A stretch of DNA of 64,000 nucleotides from Streptomyces thinghirensis (GCA_021502835.1 JAKFGP010000028.1:62001-126000); one strand, 5' to 3'; counted from the stretch's first letter, positions 37,946-49,144 are shown. The notes: generated from the letters alone by a model not told the origin. Translations and numbers: made by a program.

Positions 37946-39770
37946 GTGGAACGCTCCAGACCGCTCGCCCGTCGCCCCCTCGTCACACTGCTCACCGCCG
38001 CCGCGCTCGCCGCGTCCGGTATGACCGCGCTCTCGTCGGCCGCCCGTGAGGCCGACGCGGACCTCGCCCGCAACGGCGGCTTCGAGTCCGCCCTGGACGG
38101 CTGGACCTGCACGGCGGGCACGACCGTGACCTCGCCCGTCCGCAGCGGACACCGCGGCCCTGAAAGCCACCCCGGCGGGCGCCGACAACGCCCGCTGCGC
38201 GCGAGACGGTGTCCGTGAAACCGGATTCCCAGTACACCCTGTCCGGCCACGTCCGCGGCACCTACGTCTACCTCGGCGCGAGCGGCACCGGCACCACCGA
38301 CGTCTCCACCTGGGCCCAGTCCGCCCCCGACTGGCGGCAGCTCACCACCACCTTCCGCACCGGCCCGTCCACCACCAGGGTCACGATCTACACCCACGGC
38401 TGGTACGGCACCGGTGCCACCACGCCGACGACATCTCGCTGACCGGCCCGGGCGGGGAGACGGGTCAGCCCGTCGGCCCCCGGCGGTCTGACGACCGGCT
38501 CCGTCACCTCCTCCAGCGTCGCCCTGTCCTGGTCACCCGTCCCGGGCGCCACGAGCTACGCCGTCTACCGCGACGGCGCCAAGGTCCGCACGGTCACCGG
38601 CACCTCCACCACCGTCACCGGCCTGACCCCCTCGACGGCGTACGCCTTCAGGTCGCCGCGGTCAACGACGCGGGTGAGTCCGGCGCGGTCGGCCACGGTC
38701 ACGGCGACCACCACGGAGGGCTCGGACGGCGGCGGGGGCTCCGGACCTTCCGGCCCCACGCCCTGGTCGCGCTACCTCCACGCCAGTTTCGCCAACGGCT
38801 CCGGCTGTACGAGGATGGCCGACGTACCCGACAGCTGGGACGTCATCGACCCGCCTTCGGCGGAGCCCGACCTCGGTCACCTCCGGCGACATCCGCTTCG
38901 AGCGCTGCCCGGTCGCCGAGTGCTCGAACGTGGAGTCCGACGCCGAGTTCAAGGCGGCGATCAGGGCTGCAAGCAGGCGGCCGGCAAGAAGGTGCTGATC
39001 TCCATCGGAGGTCAGAACGGCCAGGTGCAGCTCACCACGACCGTCGCCCGCGACAAGTTCGTCTCGTCCGTCTCCGCGATCATCGACGAGTACGGCCTCC
39101 GACGGCCTCGACATCGACTTCGAGGGCCACTCGCTGTCCCTGAACGCCGACTTATACGGACTTCAGGAACCCGAAGACCCCGGTCATCGTCAACCTCATC
39201 TCGGCCCTGAAGACCCTGAAGGCGAAGTACGGCGACGACTTCGTGCTGATGATGGCCCCGGAGACCTTCTTCGTCCAACTCGGCTACCAGTACTACGGCA
39301 CCGGCAAGTGGGGCGGCTGGGACCCGAGGGCGGGGGCGTACCTGCCCGTGATCCACGCCCTGCGACGACGACCTGACCCTGCTGCACGTCCAGGACTACA
39401 ACTCGGGCCCGATCATGGGCCTGGACAACCAGTACCACTCCATGGGCGGCGCCGACTTCCACATCGCCATGACGGACAATGCTGCTCACCGGCTTCCCCG
39501 TCGCGGGCGACGCGGCCAACGTCTTCCCGCCCCTGCGCCCGGACCAGGTCGCCATCGGCATGCCGGCCTCCACCAACGCGGGCAACGGCCACGTCCCCCG
39601 GCCGAGGTGAATCGAGGCCCTGAACTGTCTGACCAAGAAGACCGACTGCGGCTCCTACGCGACCCACGGCACCTGGCCGGCCCTGCGCGGCCCGATGACG
39701 TGGTCGATCAACTGGGACCGTCACTCGAACTGGGGAGTTCCAGAAGAACTTCGACGCGTACTTCGGGTGA
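37946..39770 (+). CDS. Secreted GH18 chitinase with N-terminal carbohydrate-binding and FnIII domains
   Basis: GTG 37946 follows GGAGGC. Signal peptide SRPLARRPLVTLLTAAALAA ends near residue 35. Residues about 40-165 form a beta-sandwich binding module (NGGFESALDGWTC, QYTLSGHVRGTYVYLG, WRQLTTTFRTGPSTTRVTIY). An FnIII domain follows (SVALSWSPVPGATSYAVYRD, VTGLTPSTAYAF), a Gly/Ser linker, then the catalytic GH18 barrel: YLHASFANGSG, KKVLISIGGQNGQVQL and the active-site D-x-x-D-x-D-x-E in FDGLDIDFEGHSL. Near the end are FVLMMAPETFFVQ, VQDYNSGPIMGLDN and WSINWDRHSNWEF. It hydrolyses chitin outside the cell. Frameshifts near 38155, 38195, 38425, 38650, 38870, 38965, 39105, 39150, 39365, 39480, 39605 and 39735. 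The stop is 40-50 bases inside the converging PAP2 gene. Confidence 0.93.
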
Positions 39771-40393
39771 CTGGCGGCGCGGTGCGGCCGGCCACCAGCG
39801 CGACCGCGGCCAGCAGCACCGCGCCCAGGCACCAGCTGGCCACCACGTCCAGCGGCCAGTGGTAGCCCCGGCGCACCAGCCCGTAGGAGGCACCGAGGAC
39901 GAGGACCGCGCAGAGCGCGACGAGCACACGGCGGACGGCCGGCGAGCGCAGCAGTCCGAGGAGCAGCAGCGTCGCCGCGCCGTACGCGACGACCGCGGTG
40001 GCGGTGTGACCGGAGGGTAGTAGCCGACGGCCGGCGGTACCGCCGGGGTGCCGGGGCGGTCGGTCCACGCCTTCAGCGGGGCGACCAGCGCCGGTACCAG
40101 GACCATCGCCAGCACTCCGGCGAGGCGGCAGCCACCAGCGGTCCCTGCCTCCGGCGCGGCCCTGCCACGCGACGTACGCCAGCGCGATGGCGAGGACGGG
40201 CCACGGCCACCTGCACGTTGCCGAGGTCGGCGAGCAGCTCGAGAGCCGGTCCGGGTGCACGAGCGCCCTGCTCAGCCGCTCGTCCGCCCCGATCAGCGGG
40301 CCGTCGGCGAGGACCTGCCAGGTGATCAGGGCGAAGAGGAGGACGGGCAGCGCGAGGAGGGCGAGCAGCGCACGAGGTGTGGGAAACCGGCAT
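39721..40393 (-). CDS. PAP2-family membrane phosphatase
   Basis: Read from ATG 40393 or slightly upstream, the protein has hydrophobic helices ALLALLALPVLLFALITWQV, a DERLSRALVHPDRLSELL loop, NVQVAVPVLAIALAYVAW, then the PAP2 motif 2 LLPSGHTATAVVAYGAATLL, a helix RRVLVALCAVLVLGASYGLV and motif 3 RRGYHWPLDVVASWCLGAVL (S/R-x5-H-x3-D). The K-x6-RP motif 1 is in the damaged stretch near 40080-40110. Such enzymes dephosphorylate lipid phosphates (phosphatidate, undecaprenyl diphosphate). Indels near 40370, 40205, 40125 and 40020. Its 3' end overlaps the converging chitinase gene by up to 50 bases, depending on the last frame. Confidence 0.85.
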
Positions 40394-40437
40394 GACGCCC
40401 AGCTTCGCAGGCCCGCCGCCGCGTAGTCTCGCCGCCC

Positions 40438-41239
40438 GTGACGACCATACGAACGGCACGGGACAGCGAGTGGGGGAGAGACCTTCACGCGGCTGAAGGC
40501 GATGACCACGCAGGGCCGGTACGAGGAGGTCGAGGCCGAGGCACGGGCCCTGGCCGCGCTTCCGCGACGACCTCGGCGCAGGCGCCCGCCGCACTGGGAG
40601 GCGAGGGTCCTGGCCACGGGGGCGGCCGTCAGCGCACGGACGCGCGGCCGATGTGCTGAGCGAACTGGACGCGCTGATCGCGGAGCTGGAGCCGGTCGGC
40701 CTCAACTCGCAGATGCTCCGACTGATCGCCCGCAGCAACCGCGTGATCGCCCTGTCCGGCCTGCGTCGGTACGCGGAGGCGGAGACCGCGGCGCTCGGCA
40801 TCCTGAGCGAGCTGACCCGGATCGCCCACCGAGCCCCGGTGGCGGGGCTGGAGCTGAACACCCTGGAGCACCTGGCCACCGCGCTGTGCGGACTCGGCCG
40901 CCACGAGGAGGCGGAGGCCGTCACCGCGTGCAATCTGACCCGGGCGAGCGGACCCGCCGCCGGCGTCCTGTACACCACGCTGGCGCGCAGCCCTGAACGG
41001 CCAGGGCCGCTACGAGGAGGCGCTGGCCGAGGGCCGGCCGGGTGTGCCGCCGCCGCCCCGCTACGCCTGCGGGTACCTGGATCTGGTCACCGCCGAGGCC
41101 CTGTACGGCCTGGGGCGCCGAGCGAGGCGGGGACGGCCGTACGGCGGGCGCTGACCGACTGCGAGCGGCGTCTGCACCCGGCCCACCCGCGGTATCGTGG
41201 GGCGGGCGACCTGCTGGGCCGCATCACGGGCGAGCGTGA
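40438..41239 (+). CDS. TPR-repeat protein
   Basis: GTG 40438 begins VTTIRTARDSEWGE, then (indel near 40480) KAMTTQGRYEEVEAEARALA, a first TPR. After indels near 40570 and 40620 further repeats follow: VLSELDALIAELEPVGLNSQ, NRVIALSGLRRYAEAETAAL, LNTLEHLATALCGLGRHEEA, SLNGQGRYEEALAEG and EALYGLGRRAEAGTAVRRAL. The G-R-Y-x-E-A pattern recurs every 34-40 residues. TPR proteins scaffold other proteins; no partner is evident here. The start is separated by only 44 bases from the diverging PAP2 gene. Indels near 40990, 41035 and 41120. The stop is uncertain by a few codons but precedes the terminator hairpin. Confidence 0.72.
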
Positions 41240-41260
41240 GGGAGGCCGCGGGCAGGAACG

Positions 41261-41304
41261 CACCGAAGGGCCGGCACAAGGGGGAGTGTGCCGGCCCTTC
41301 GGTG
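41261..41304. terminator. Terminator after the TPR gene
   Basis: Perfect 17-bp arms CACCGAAGGGCCGGCAC (41261-41277) and its complement (41288-41304) around a 10-base loop. It is placed directly after the TPR gene and in the convergent space before gabT. Confidence 0.88.
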
Positions 41305-41468
41305 AACTACCGTCCCGGGTGCCGGCGGTCGTCTGACCGGAACGCCGCGCGCCCCGGGGGTTTGGGGCGGGCGACCGTCCGATCGGTGAGGAGACCCGAA
41401 CCCTTGGGTTCCGGTTGTGTGCGCGAGGCACGACCAGGTCGAAGCTGGGGAGGCCTCGGCCTGAGATT

Positions 41469-41492
41469 CCGCCCACAGTCCCCTGTGGGCGG
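41469..41492. terminator. Hairpin in the gabT 3' intergenic stretch
   Basis: Arms CCGCCCACAG (41469-41478) and CTGTGGGCGG (41483-41492) with a 4-base loop. It could end transcription of gabT, which runs leftwards. The remaining gene-free stretch 41305-41684 shows only a short GAACCC/GGGTTC pair near 41397 and no convincing coding frame. Confidence 0.6.
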
Positions 41493-41684
41493 GTGTATCT
41501 CATCTGCGTAGAACCTACGACAGGGGGTGGGCTCACGACAGGGGCATCGGCGTCCTGCCATCCACCCCGCACACGTTCTTCACACGCTCTGCGGTTCGCC
41601 GCGCCAGGCGTGCGAAACGCGGCTCAGATGCGCGTTCGGGAGCTCGCGCACGTGCTCGCTCGGGGCGCCCCTTCGCGCGCTCGT

Positions 41685-43023
41685 TCAGAGACGGGCGAAG
41701 CCCTGCTCGATGATGTCGAGGCCCTCGTTCAGCAGGTCCTCGCCGATCACCAGCGGCGGCAGGAAGCGCAGCACGTTGCCGTAGGTGCCACAGGTCAGGA
41801 CCAGCAGGCCCTCGGCGTGGCAGGCCTTGGCGAGCGCGGCGGTCGCCTCCGGGTTCCCGGCTCCTTGGTGGCGCGGTCCTTCACCAGCTCGACGGCGATC
41901 GTCGCGCCGCGGCCCCGGACGTCGCCGATGATGTCGAACTTCTCGGCCATGGCGGTGGGGCGGGACTTCATGACCGCCTCGATGTTCTTGGCCTTGGCGT
42001 TGAGGTCAGCTCCCGCATCGTCTCGATGGCGCCGAGCGCGCCCGCGCAGGCCACCGGGTTGCCGCCGTAGGTGCCGCGAAGGCCGCCGGAGTGCGCGGCG
42101 TCCATGATCTCGGCGCGGCCGGTGACGGCGGCGGGCGGCAGACCGCCCGCGATGCCCTTGGCCGTGGTGATCGGGTCCGGGACGATGCCCTCGTCCTCGC
42201 GGGCAACCACTGGCCGGTGCGGCAGAAGCCGGACTGGATCTCGTCGGCGACGAAGACGATGCCGTTGTCCTGGGCGAACTGGCTGATGGCGGGCGGGAAG
42301 CCCCTTGGCCGGCTCGATGAAGCCGCCCCTCGCCGGAGCACCGGCTCGATGATGATCGCGGCCACGTTCTCCGCGCCGACCTGCTTGGCGATCTGGTCGA
42401 TGGCCTGGGCGGCGGCCTCCGGACCGGCGTTCTCGGCGCCGGTCGGCCAGCGGTAGCCGTAGGCGACCGGGACGCGGTACACCTCGGGCGCGAACGGACC
42501 GAAGCCGTGCTTGTACGGCATGTTCTTCGCGGTCAGCGCCATCGTCAGGTTGGTCCGGCCGTGGTAGCCGTGGTCGAAGACGACGACCGCCTGCCGCTTG
42601 GTGTACGCACGGGCGATCTTGACGGCGTTCTCGACGGCCTCGGCGCCGCTGTTGAACAGGGCCGACTTCTTGGCGTGGTCGCCCGGCGTCAGCTCGGCCA
42701 GCGCCTCGGCGACGGCGACGTAGCCCTCGTACGGCGTGACCATGAAGCAGGTGTGGGTGAAGTCGGCGAGCTGCGCGGAGGCCTTGCGCACGACGGCCTC
42801 GGCGGGAGGCCCCGACGGAGGTCACGGCGATGCCGGAACCGAAGTCGATCAGGCGGTTGCCGTCGACGTCCTCGATGATGCCGCCGCCCGCGCGCGCGGT
42901 GAAGACGGGCAGGACGGAGCCCACACCCTGCGCGACCACGGCCGTGCGGCGGGCCTGCAGCTCCTGCGACTTCGGGCCGGGGATGGCGGTGACGACGCGG
43001 CGCTCCTGCGGAAGTGCGGTCAT
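41685..43023 (-). CDS. gabT: 4-aminobutyrate aminotransferase GabT
   Basis: Transfers the amino group of GABA to 2-oxoglutarate, giving succinate semialdehyde and glutamate. ATG 43023: MTALPQERRVVTAIPGPKSQ, GGGIIEDVDGNRLIDFGSGI, then (indel near 42810) THTCFMVTPYEGYVAVAEAL, LFNSGAEAVENAVKIARAYT (PLP phosphate site), VVVFDHGYHGRTNLTMALT, VAAIIIEPVLGEGGFIEPA, GIVFVADEIQSGFCRTGQWF (D-E pair) and ITTAKGIAGGLPPAAVTGRA with the Schiff-base lysine. These are the GABA/omega-aminotransferase fingerprints. Indels near 42335, 42300, 42205, 42005 and 41865. It would use the GABA produced by the aminobutyraldehyde dehydrogenases earlier in the window. Confidence 0.94.
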
Positions 43024-43286
43024 GGGGGCTCCTGGGTCTTGCGCGATCTGTGGGATCTTACGGACGCTTGCCTTCTTTTCTCGCAGGCTAGGACCGGGAG
43101 AGGGGGCTGGCATGCTCCATGTGGGCGTTGTCGGCGGTGTCGGTTGTCCGCGATGGACATGTGGTGGACGTGGCGACATATGGACCCGTCGCTGCGGGCC
43201 CGGCCGCGTAAGCGGTGAACTCCCCCTGGGAGGGCGTTAGATTGGCTCGCTGATGGTGGACGGAGCGGCTGGTCAGGGGGCGGGCG

Positions 43287-45469
43287 ATGGACAGCGACGG
43301 GAACCGGGACGCGCGGGGTACGCATGCGGATCCTGTGCCGCGTCCGGCGGGGCCTCCCGAGGTGCCGTCGGTGCCGCCGCGACCGGTGCGGGCGCCGGGG
43401 ACGCCGGGCGTGCCGCCGCTGCCCGACGGCTCCGCGTTCCCTGTCCTGGCTGCGCACCCCGCGTCCGGAGGCGCTGCCCGGCGTGTGGCGGTTCGGGCAC
43501 CGGCCGCGCCGGAGGAGGAGCCCGAGCGGGTGCCGGGGCGGCAGCTGCTGAGCGGGGCGCTGATCGCGTTCCTCGTCGGCTGGCTGATCTGGTCGCTGCT
43601 GTGGAACGGGTACCTGGGCGGCTGGTGGCTGCTGCCCCTGTACGCGATGATCCCGGACTCCTGGGCCGAACCGCACAGCTTCGGCTCGGTCGTGGTCGTC
43701 TACGCCTACTACGTCCTGATCGCCGGGATGATCATGGTCGGCGTCGGCAGGCTCGGCCGCTGGAGCGAGATCTGGCGGCGCTACGGCCCACCCGCCTGGC
43801 GCCGTGCCGTCCCGGGCGGCGGCCCCCGCCCGCCCCCGAGAAAGACCCCGCCGCCTGGCCCGCGCTGCGCGCCGCCGGCGCCCACGACGCCGCCGAACGG
43901 CTCGCCGCCGAGGCGCGCCAGGGACTCATGCGGGACGTCGACCACGCCCGCATCACCCGTGCCTGGCAGGGCGTCCGCAACGGCCGGCACAGCCTCGCCA
44001 CCTTCACCGGCGCGGTGCTCAGCCACGGCGCCGGCGCCTCGCCCGCACCCGTCCGGCGCCCGCGATCTGCCCGCCCGGCAGGCCCGGCACGACCTGGTCA
44101 CCGGACAGGTGCGGATCGGCACGGCCGCCGACGACGCCCGCAACCCCTACGCCTACCGCGGCACCGGTCTCGCCCTCGGCCCCGACCTGCTCGGCACCTC
44201 TCCCTGCTCGCCGTCGGCCCGGCGGGCTTCGGCAAGACCGGCAGCGTCGTACGGCCGCTCACCGAGTCGCTGTGCCTGCACGCGCTCGCCGGACGGGCGC
44301 GGTCGTCGTGGTCGGCGCCGCGGGCGCGGACCTCGGCCCGGCCGACGCCTACGACGTCGTCGTACGGATCGGAAACCCGGACTCCGTGTACGACCTCGAC
44401 CTGTACGGCGGCACGACCGACCCGGACGAGGCGCGGTCGTGCTCGCCGAAGCCCTGGCCGGAGACCTCGCCGAACCCCACCCGGGCAGCGACACCCGCCG
44501 CTCCACCACCGTCCTCGCCCAGCTCCTCGGCCCCTTCCGCGCGGTACACGGACGCTTCCCCGGCGTACCGGAGCTGCAGCAGCATGCTCGACGGAGCGCC
44601 CGGACCGCTGGCCGAACTGCGCGAGGGGCTGCGGGCGGCCGGGCAGGAGTCGCTGCTGCGCGAGCTGGACGCGCGCGAGCGGCAGATGGGCCACCCCGGG
44701 GACGTGGGCGGCGTGCTGGCCGACCGGGTGGCACTGCTGGACCGGCCCCGCCTTCGCCTCCTTCTTCGACACCTCGGGGCAGTCCCGGCCGTTCTCGCTC
44801 AAGGCCCTCGACCACCCGGTGCGGGTCCGCGTCGACCTGCCCCAGCGCGGCCACGCGGACGCCTCGCGGATGTTGGCCCGGCTGATCCTCGCCCAGTTCA
44901 CGGCGAGCGTGTCGGTGCGGGAGGACCGGTCGCTGTTCGCCTGCCTGGTGCTGGACGACGCGAGCGGCGTGGTCACGCCGGAGGCGGTACGGGGCGTGCG
45001 GCGGCTGCGCTCCGCGGGCGCCGGGGTCGTGACTGACCCTGCGCACCCTGGACGACGTACCGCGCCCGTTGCGCGGGCCGCTGCTCGGGTCCATCGGCTG
45101 CCGGATGGCGCTGTCCGGGCTGCCCCTGGGACGGGCAGGACTTCGCCGAGGTTGGGACAAGGAGTGGACCGGGGCCCGGGACGTCACCGACCGGCAGATC
45201 ATCGCCGAGACTCCCCCCGCGGCAAGGCCGTCCACATGGTGCGCCGGGGTGATCGGACCGGGAAGGCGCCCCACCGCGCGGGCGGTGACCGTGCGGCAGG
45301 ATCGAACGCGAGCGCTGGTCGGCTTCGAGCTGGCGCACGCCGTGCCCGCCGGGCACGCGGAGCTGGCCTGTCGCTGACCACGTCAAGGGCGGAGCACGCG
45401 CCGCCATCCCTGGTGGACCTGCGCGGGTGGACCTCTGTCCGGGGCGGGCGCCCGGGGACCGTACAGTGA
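43287..45469 (+). CDS. Membrane-anchored ATP/GTP-binding protein (FtsK/VirD4-like)
   Basis: ATG 43287 opens a Pro-rich cytosolic tail, then two transmembrane helices, LLSGALIAFLVGWLIWSLLW and SVVVVYAYYVLIAGMIMVGV. The cytosolic part has LMRDVDHARITRAWQGVRNG, VTGQVRIGTAADDARNPYAY and the P-loop LLAVGPAGFGKTGSVVRPLT. It continues with AVVVVGAAGADLGPADAYDV, LLRELDARERQMGHPGDVGG, SLKALDHPVRVRVDLPQRGH and a Walker B-like SLFACLVLDDASGVVTPEAV, then RLRSAGAGVVLTLRTLDDV. The plan (two helices, P-loop, motor-like domain) resembles TraG/VirD4 or FtsK-type pumps but is a separate actinobacterial family; in S. coelicolor a similar gene follows gabT (recall). Frameshifts near 43435, 43500, 43830, 44060, 44200, 44305, 44430, 44750, 45035, 45125 and later. 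Function unknown. Confidence 0.75.
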
Positions 45470-45590
45470 GGCAGAATCGACACAGGTCGTTCCGCTGGCC
45501 AAGCGGCGGCCAAGATCACGGGTGCCTCACCGTACGCCCACCACCCCCATCCACGCAGCTACCGAAGGCCCGGCGCCCCCATGCCCCCCA

Positions 45591-47274
45591 CGCGCTCGCC
45601 TCCCTCGTCCACCACTCCGCGCTCAAACTGACCGTGCGCGCGGGCGAGGACCGCCTCGACGTGCCGGTGCGCTGGGCACACGTCAGCGAGCTCGCCGACC
45701 CGTGCCCTACATGGAGGGCGGGGAACTGCCTGCTGTTCACGGCGCTCAAGTTGGACGCCGCCGACCCCGAGGCGATGCACCCGGTACGTGAAGCGGCTCG
45801 CGGGCGCCGGGGTGGGTGGGGCTCGGGTTCGCCGTCGGCGTCAAGCTACGACGACATCCCCGAGGCGCTGGTCGAAGCGGCCCGGCAGGAGGGACTGCCG
45901 CTGCTGGAGGTGCCGCGCCGCACCCCCTTCCTCGCCATCAGCAAGGCGGTGTCCGCCGCGATCGCCGCCGACCAGTACCGCGCGGTCACCGCGGGGTTCG
46001 CCGCCCAGCGCAAGCTGACCAGGCGGGCCCTGACCGACGGTCCCGAGGGCTGCTGGCCGCGCTGGCCGGGCAGGTCGACGGCTGGGCGGCGCTGCGCGAC
46101 GCCTCCGGGCGCCGTCGTCGCCGCCGCACCGGAGTGGGCGGGCCGCAGGGCCGCGCGGCTCACGGCGGACGTGGAGCGGCTGCGCGAGCGCCCCGCGCCG
46201 GCCCCCTCCGTCGTCGGCGGAGCCGAGCACCCGGAACACCCCCGAGAACGCCGACCGCGTCGAACTCCACTCCTCGGCACCTCCCCGCAGGCCCCGCTCC
46301 GCGCTCGCCGTCGGCACCGCCGCCGCCCTCGGCACCGCCGAGCGGTACGCCGTCCACTCGGCCATCGCCCTGCCCTTGACGCTCACCACGGAACGCTCGC
46401 GCTCCCTGCACGAGGCCGGGCTGCGCATCGACGCCGCCGTACTGCGCATGCTGCTGGCCGGCGAACCTGACCACGCGCGCATCGCCCGGGGGCCTGTACG
46501 GCGGCCTGCTGGACGCGCCCTTCCGGATGATCGTCGCCGAGTCGGCGTCGGCGTCCGCCGCGCGGGCCCACTCACGGACCGCAGCGCAAGCGTGCCCGCC
46601 GCCCAAGACCAGGCCCTCCGCCGCCGCGCTGGCCGCCGCCGACACCGACGGCGACCCGCTCGGCGCGCTCGCCGAGGTCGTCGAGTCCGCGGCGGCCCGG
46701 TCCGGTGAGGCGGTGCTGGTCGTTCCCGAGGGCGATCGGCTGGTGGCGCTGGCCACGGACGGGGGCGCGGCGGTCGCCGCCTGCGTCGAGTACGCCTCGG
46801 CGCTGGAGTCCAGCCGCCCGGCACCGGAGGCGTACTCGACGCAGGCGGCGACGGAGGGGCCGGTCATCGGCCTCTCGGCGCCCTCCGGGCCCATCGCGCG
46901 TCCACCGCGCCTACAAGCAGGCCGAGCAGGCCCTGTCGGTGGCCCGCCGGCGCGGACGTCTGCGTGGAGCACGAGCACCTGGCGGCCGGGTCGGTCCGCC
47001 CCTTCTCGCCGTGACGCGGTGCGCGCCTTCGCCGACGGCCTGCTGCGGGCCCTGCGCGACCGACGCCACCGGGGCGACCTGAGTGGCCTCCCTGCGCGCC
47101 TGGCTGTCCCGCCACGGCCAGTGGAGCGCGGCGGCGGCCGAACTCGGCGAAGTCCCACCGCCACGCTCCGCTACCGCATGCGACGGGTGGAGGAGGATCT
47201 GGGCCGCTCCTGGACGACCCGGACGTACGGATGGAGCTGTATGCCTGGCCCTGAAGGCCACGTCGGCCGAGTAG
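45591..47274 (+). CDS. PucR-family transcriptional regulator
   Basis: ATG 45591 opens MPPTLASLVHHSALKLTVRA (after an indel near 45597). The PucR N-terminal domain follows: LDVPVRWAHVSELADPVPYM, EGGELLLFTALKLDAADPEA, YDDIPEALVEAARQEGLPLL and EVPRRTPFLAISKAVSAAIA. A central GGDEF-like or CdaR region has LHEAGLRIDAAVLRMLLAGE, LYGGLLDAPFRMIVAES and SGEAVLVVPEGDRLVALATD. The C-terminal HTH is SLRAWLSRHGQW, then AAAELG and TLRYRMRRVEEDLGR (indel near 47155), ending LALKATSAE. PucR-type proteins often control purine or GABA use; a Streptomyces relative sits downstream of gabT. Many frameshifts (for example near 45705, 45795, 46045, 46165, 46380, 46490, 46900, 46965, 47060). Probably regulates gabT or the following dehydrogenase. 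Confidence 0.85.
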
Positions 47275-47278
47275 CCGG

Positions 47279-47400
47279 CCAGCCCGTCCGGCGTTCGAGG
47301 ACGAGGCCGTCAAGGCTTGATAGCGGTCTGGGGGCGCGGCCCCCCAGGGACGAAGAACGGGAAGGGGCGGCAGGGCGAAGGGGCGGCGGGGGCGGAAACC
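47279..47400. repeat. Copy of a widespread Streptomyces intergenic repeat, with hairpin
   Basis: The order CCAGCCCGTCCGGCGTTCGAGG, ACGAGGCCGTCAAGGC, GTCTGGGGGCGCGGCCCCCC and GGGACGAAGAACGGGAAGG is one I recognise from many Streptomyces gene ends. It contains the hairpin CTGGGGG/CCCCCAG around 47329-47348, likely the terminator for the PucR gene. The rest of the gap to 47620 is C-rich and holds no gene. Confidence 0.65.
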
Positions 47401-47620
47401 CTCCACCAGGCCCCCCGGCCCCGGCCCCGCCCCCTCGGGTCCGAACCACCCGCCCCCAGCCACGCCCCCCGGCCCCCGCACATGGCCACAACGTCGAACC
47501 TCCCACCCCCCCCACCACTACGACTCGGACAAACGCCCCTCCCCCGCACCCCCCCTACCGTGGACCTAGCCCCCGTGGGCCACCACCTCACCCCCAACGC
47601 GGAGGGCCGGGACCTCCACA

Positions 47621-49081
47621 ATGACTTCCACCCACGCCTTCCTGGCTCGCTCGGCCGCCAGGCCACCGGCGAGGCCACCTTCGACGTCGGCCGGGGTCCC
47701 CTGGGACCGGCGCAGCCAGGTCGGCACGGTGAGCCTGCCGACCGACGCCCAGTCGAGGAGGCCGGTGGCCGCCCGCGTACGCCGTTACGGGACGAGTTCG
47801 CCGCCACCCCCGCCCACACCCGCGCCGCCGCCCTGGACCACGTCAGCCGGCGCCTGGTGGAGCGCACCAGAGGAGATCGCCCGCCAGATCTCCCGCCGAG
47901 AACGGGCAAGCCGATCAAGTGGGCCCGCGGCGAGGTCGGCCGCGCGGTGTCCATCTTCCGCTTCGCGGCCGGGGAGGCCCGCCGCTTCAACGGCGGCGAG
48001 GCCCAGCGCCTCGACGCGACGCCGGCGGCCAGGGCCGCCTCGCCCTCACCCGCCGCTTCCCCAAGGGCGCCGTCCTCGGCATCGCGCCCTTCAACTTCCC
48101 CCTCAACCTGTGCGCCCACAAGATCGCCCCGCGATCGCGGCCGGCGCGCCGATCACCTCCTGAAGCCGGCGCCCGCCACCCTCTCCGGCCTGATCCTCGG
48201 CGACCTGCTCGCCGAGACCCAGCTGCCCGCCGGCTCCTGGAGCATCCTCCCGGTGCCCAACGACAAGATGCCCGCCCTCGTCCGGGACGAGCGGCTGCCG
48301 GTCATCTCCTTCACCGGCTCCGAGACGGTCGGCTACGCGATCATGGACTCGGTTCCGCGCAAGCACTGCACCCTGGAGCTGGGCGGCATCGGCGCGGCCG
48401 TCGTCCTCGGCGACTGGGCGAGCGGCGAGGACCTGGACTGGGCCGCGACCCGCATCGCGACCTTCTCCAACTACCAGGGCGGCCAGTCCTGCATCTCTCC
48501 GTGCAGCGCGTGATCGCCGACGCCGCCGTGACCAGTGCGACCGCCTGCTGCCGCGCGTCGTCGCCGCCGTCGAGGCCCAGGTCACCGGCGACCCGAACGA
48601 CGACGCCACGGACGTCGGCCCGCTGGTCAGCGAGGCCGCCGCCGAGCGCGTCGAGGCGGTGGGTGCAGGAGGCCGTCGAGGCCGGCGCCACCCTCCACAC
48701 CGGCGGCAAGCGCGGCGGCGCCTCCTACGCCCCCGACCGTCCTCACCGACCTCCCCGCCGACATCACCTCGCCTGCGAGGAGGTCTTTCGGCCCCGTCCT
48801 CAGCGTGCAGAAGGTGAACGGCGAGGCGAGGCGTTCGCCGCCGTCGCCGACGACTCCAAAGTACGGCCTCCAGGCGGTGTTCACCGACCTGCAGACCGCC
48901 TTCCGTGCCCACCGCGCCCTCGAGGTCGGCGGCGTCGTCGTCGGCGACGTCCTCCTACCGCGCCGACCAGATGCCGTACGGCGGCGCCGAGCAGTCCGGC
49001 GTCGGCCGCGAGGGCGTCAGGTACGCGATGGACGACTACACCTACGAGCGGGTGCTGGTCCTGACGGGGCTCGCGCTCTGA
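47621..49081 (+). CDS. Aldehyde dehydrogenase family protein (succinate-semialdehyde type candidate)
   Basis: ATG 47621 starts MTSTHAFLA and a damaged N-terminus, then EEIARQISAENGKPIKWARG, EVGRAVSIFRFAAGEARRFN, GIAPFNFPLNLCAHKIAPAI (cofactor site, here P-F-N-F-P), WSILPVPNDKMPALVRDERL, VISFTGSETVGYAIMDSVP, CTLELGGIGAAVVLGDW (general base Glu) and FSNYQGGQSCISPVQRVIAD (nucleophile Cys). C-terminal: EEVFGPVLSVQKVNGEAEAF, VFTDLQTAFRAHRALEVGGV, VVVGDVPSYRADQMPYGGAE and GREGVRYAMDDYTYERVLVL. The P-F-N-F-P and R-A-D-Q-M-P-Y-G pattern fits the glyceraldehyde/succinic-semialdehyde-like branch. Co-located with gabT and PucR, it may oxidise succinate semialdehyde. Frameshifts near 47650, 47690, 47720, 47760, 47870, 48030, 48135, 48165, 48495, 48530, 48660, 48740, 48780, 48825, 48860 and 48955. 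Confidence 0.87.
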
Positions 49082-49101
49082 CCGGAGCCACACCGTAGAA
49101 G

Positions 49102-49144
49102 GCCGACGGCCCGAACCCACTGTGCGGGGGTTCGGGCCGTCGGC
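49102..49144. terminator. Terminator between the aldehyde dehydrogenase and TetR genes
   Basis: Perfect 17-bp arms GCCGACGGCCCGAACCC (49102-49118) and its complement (49128-49144) around a 9-base loop. It lies 20 bases after the dehydrogenase stop, in the convergent region with the TetR gene. Confidence 0.9.
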
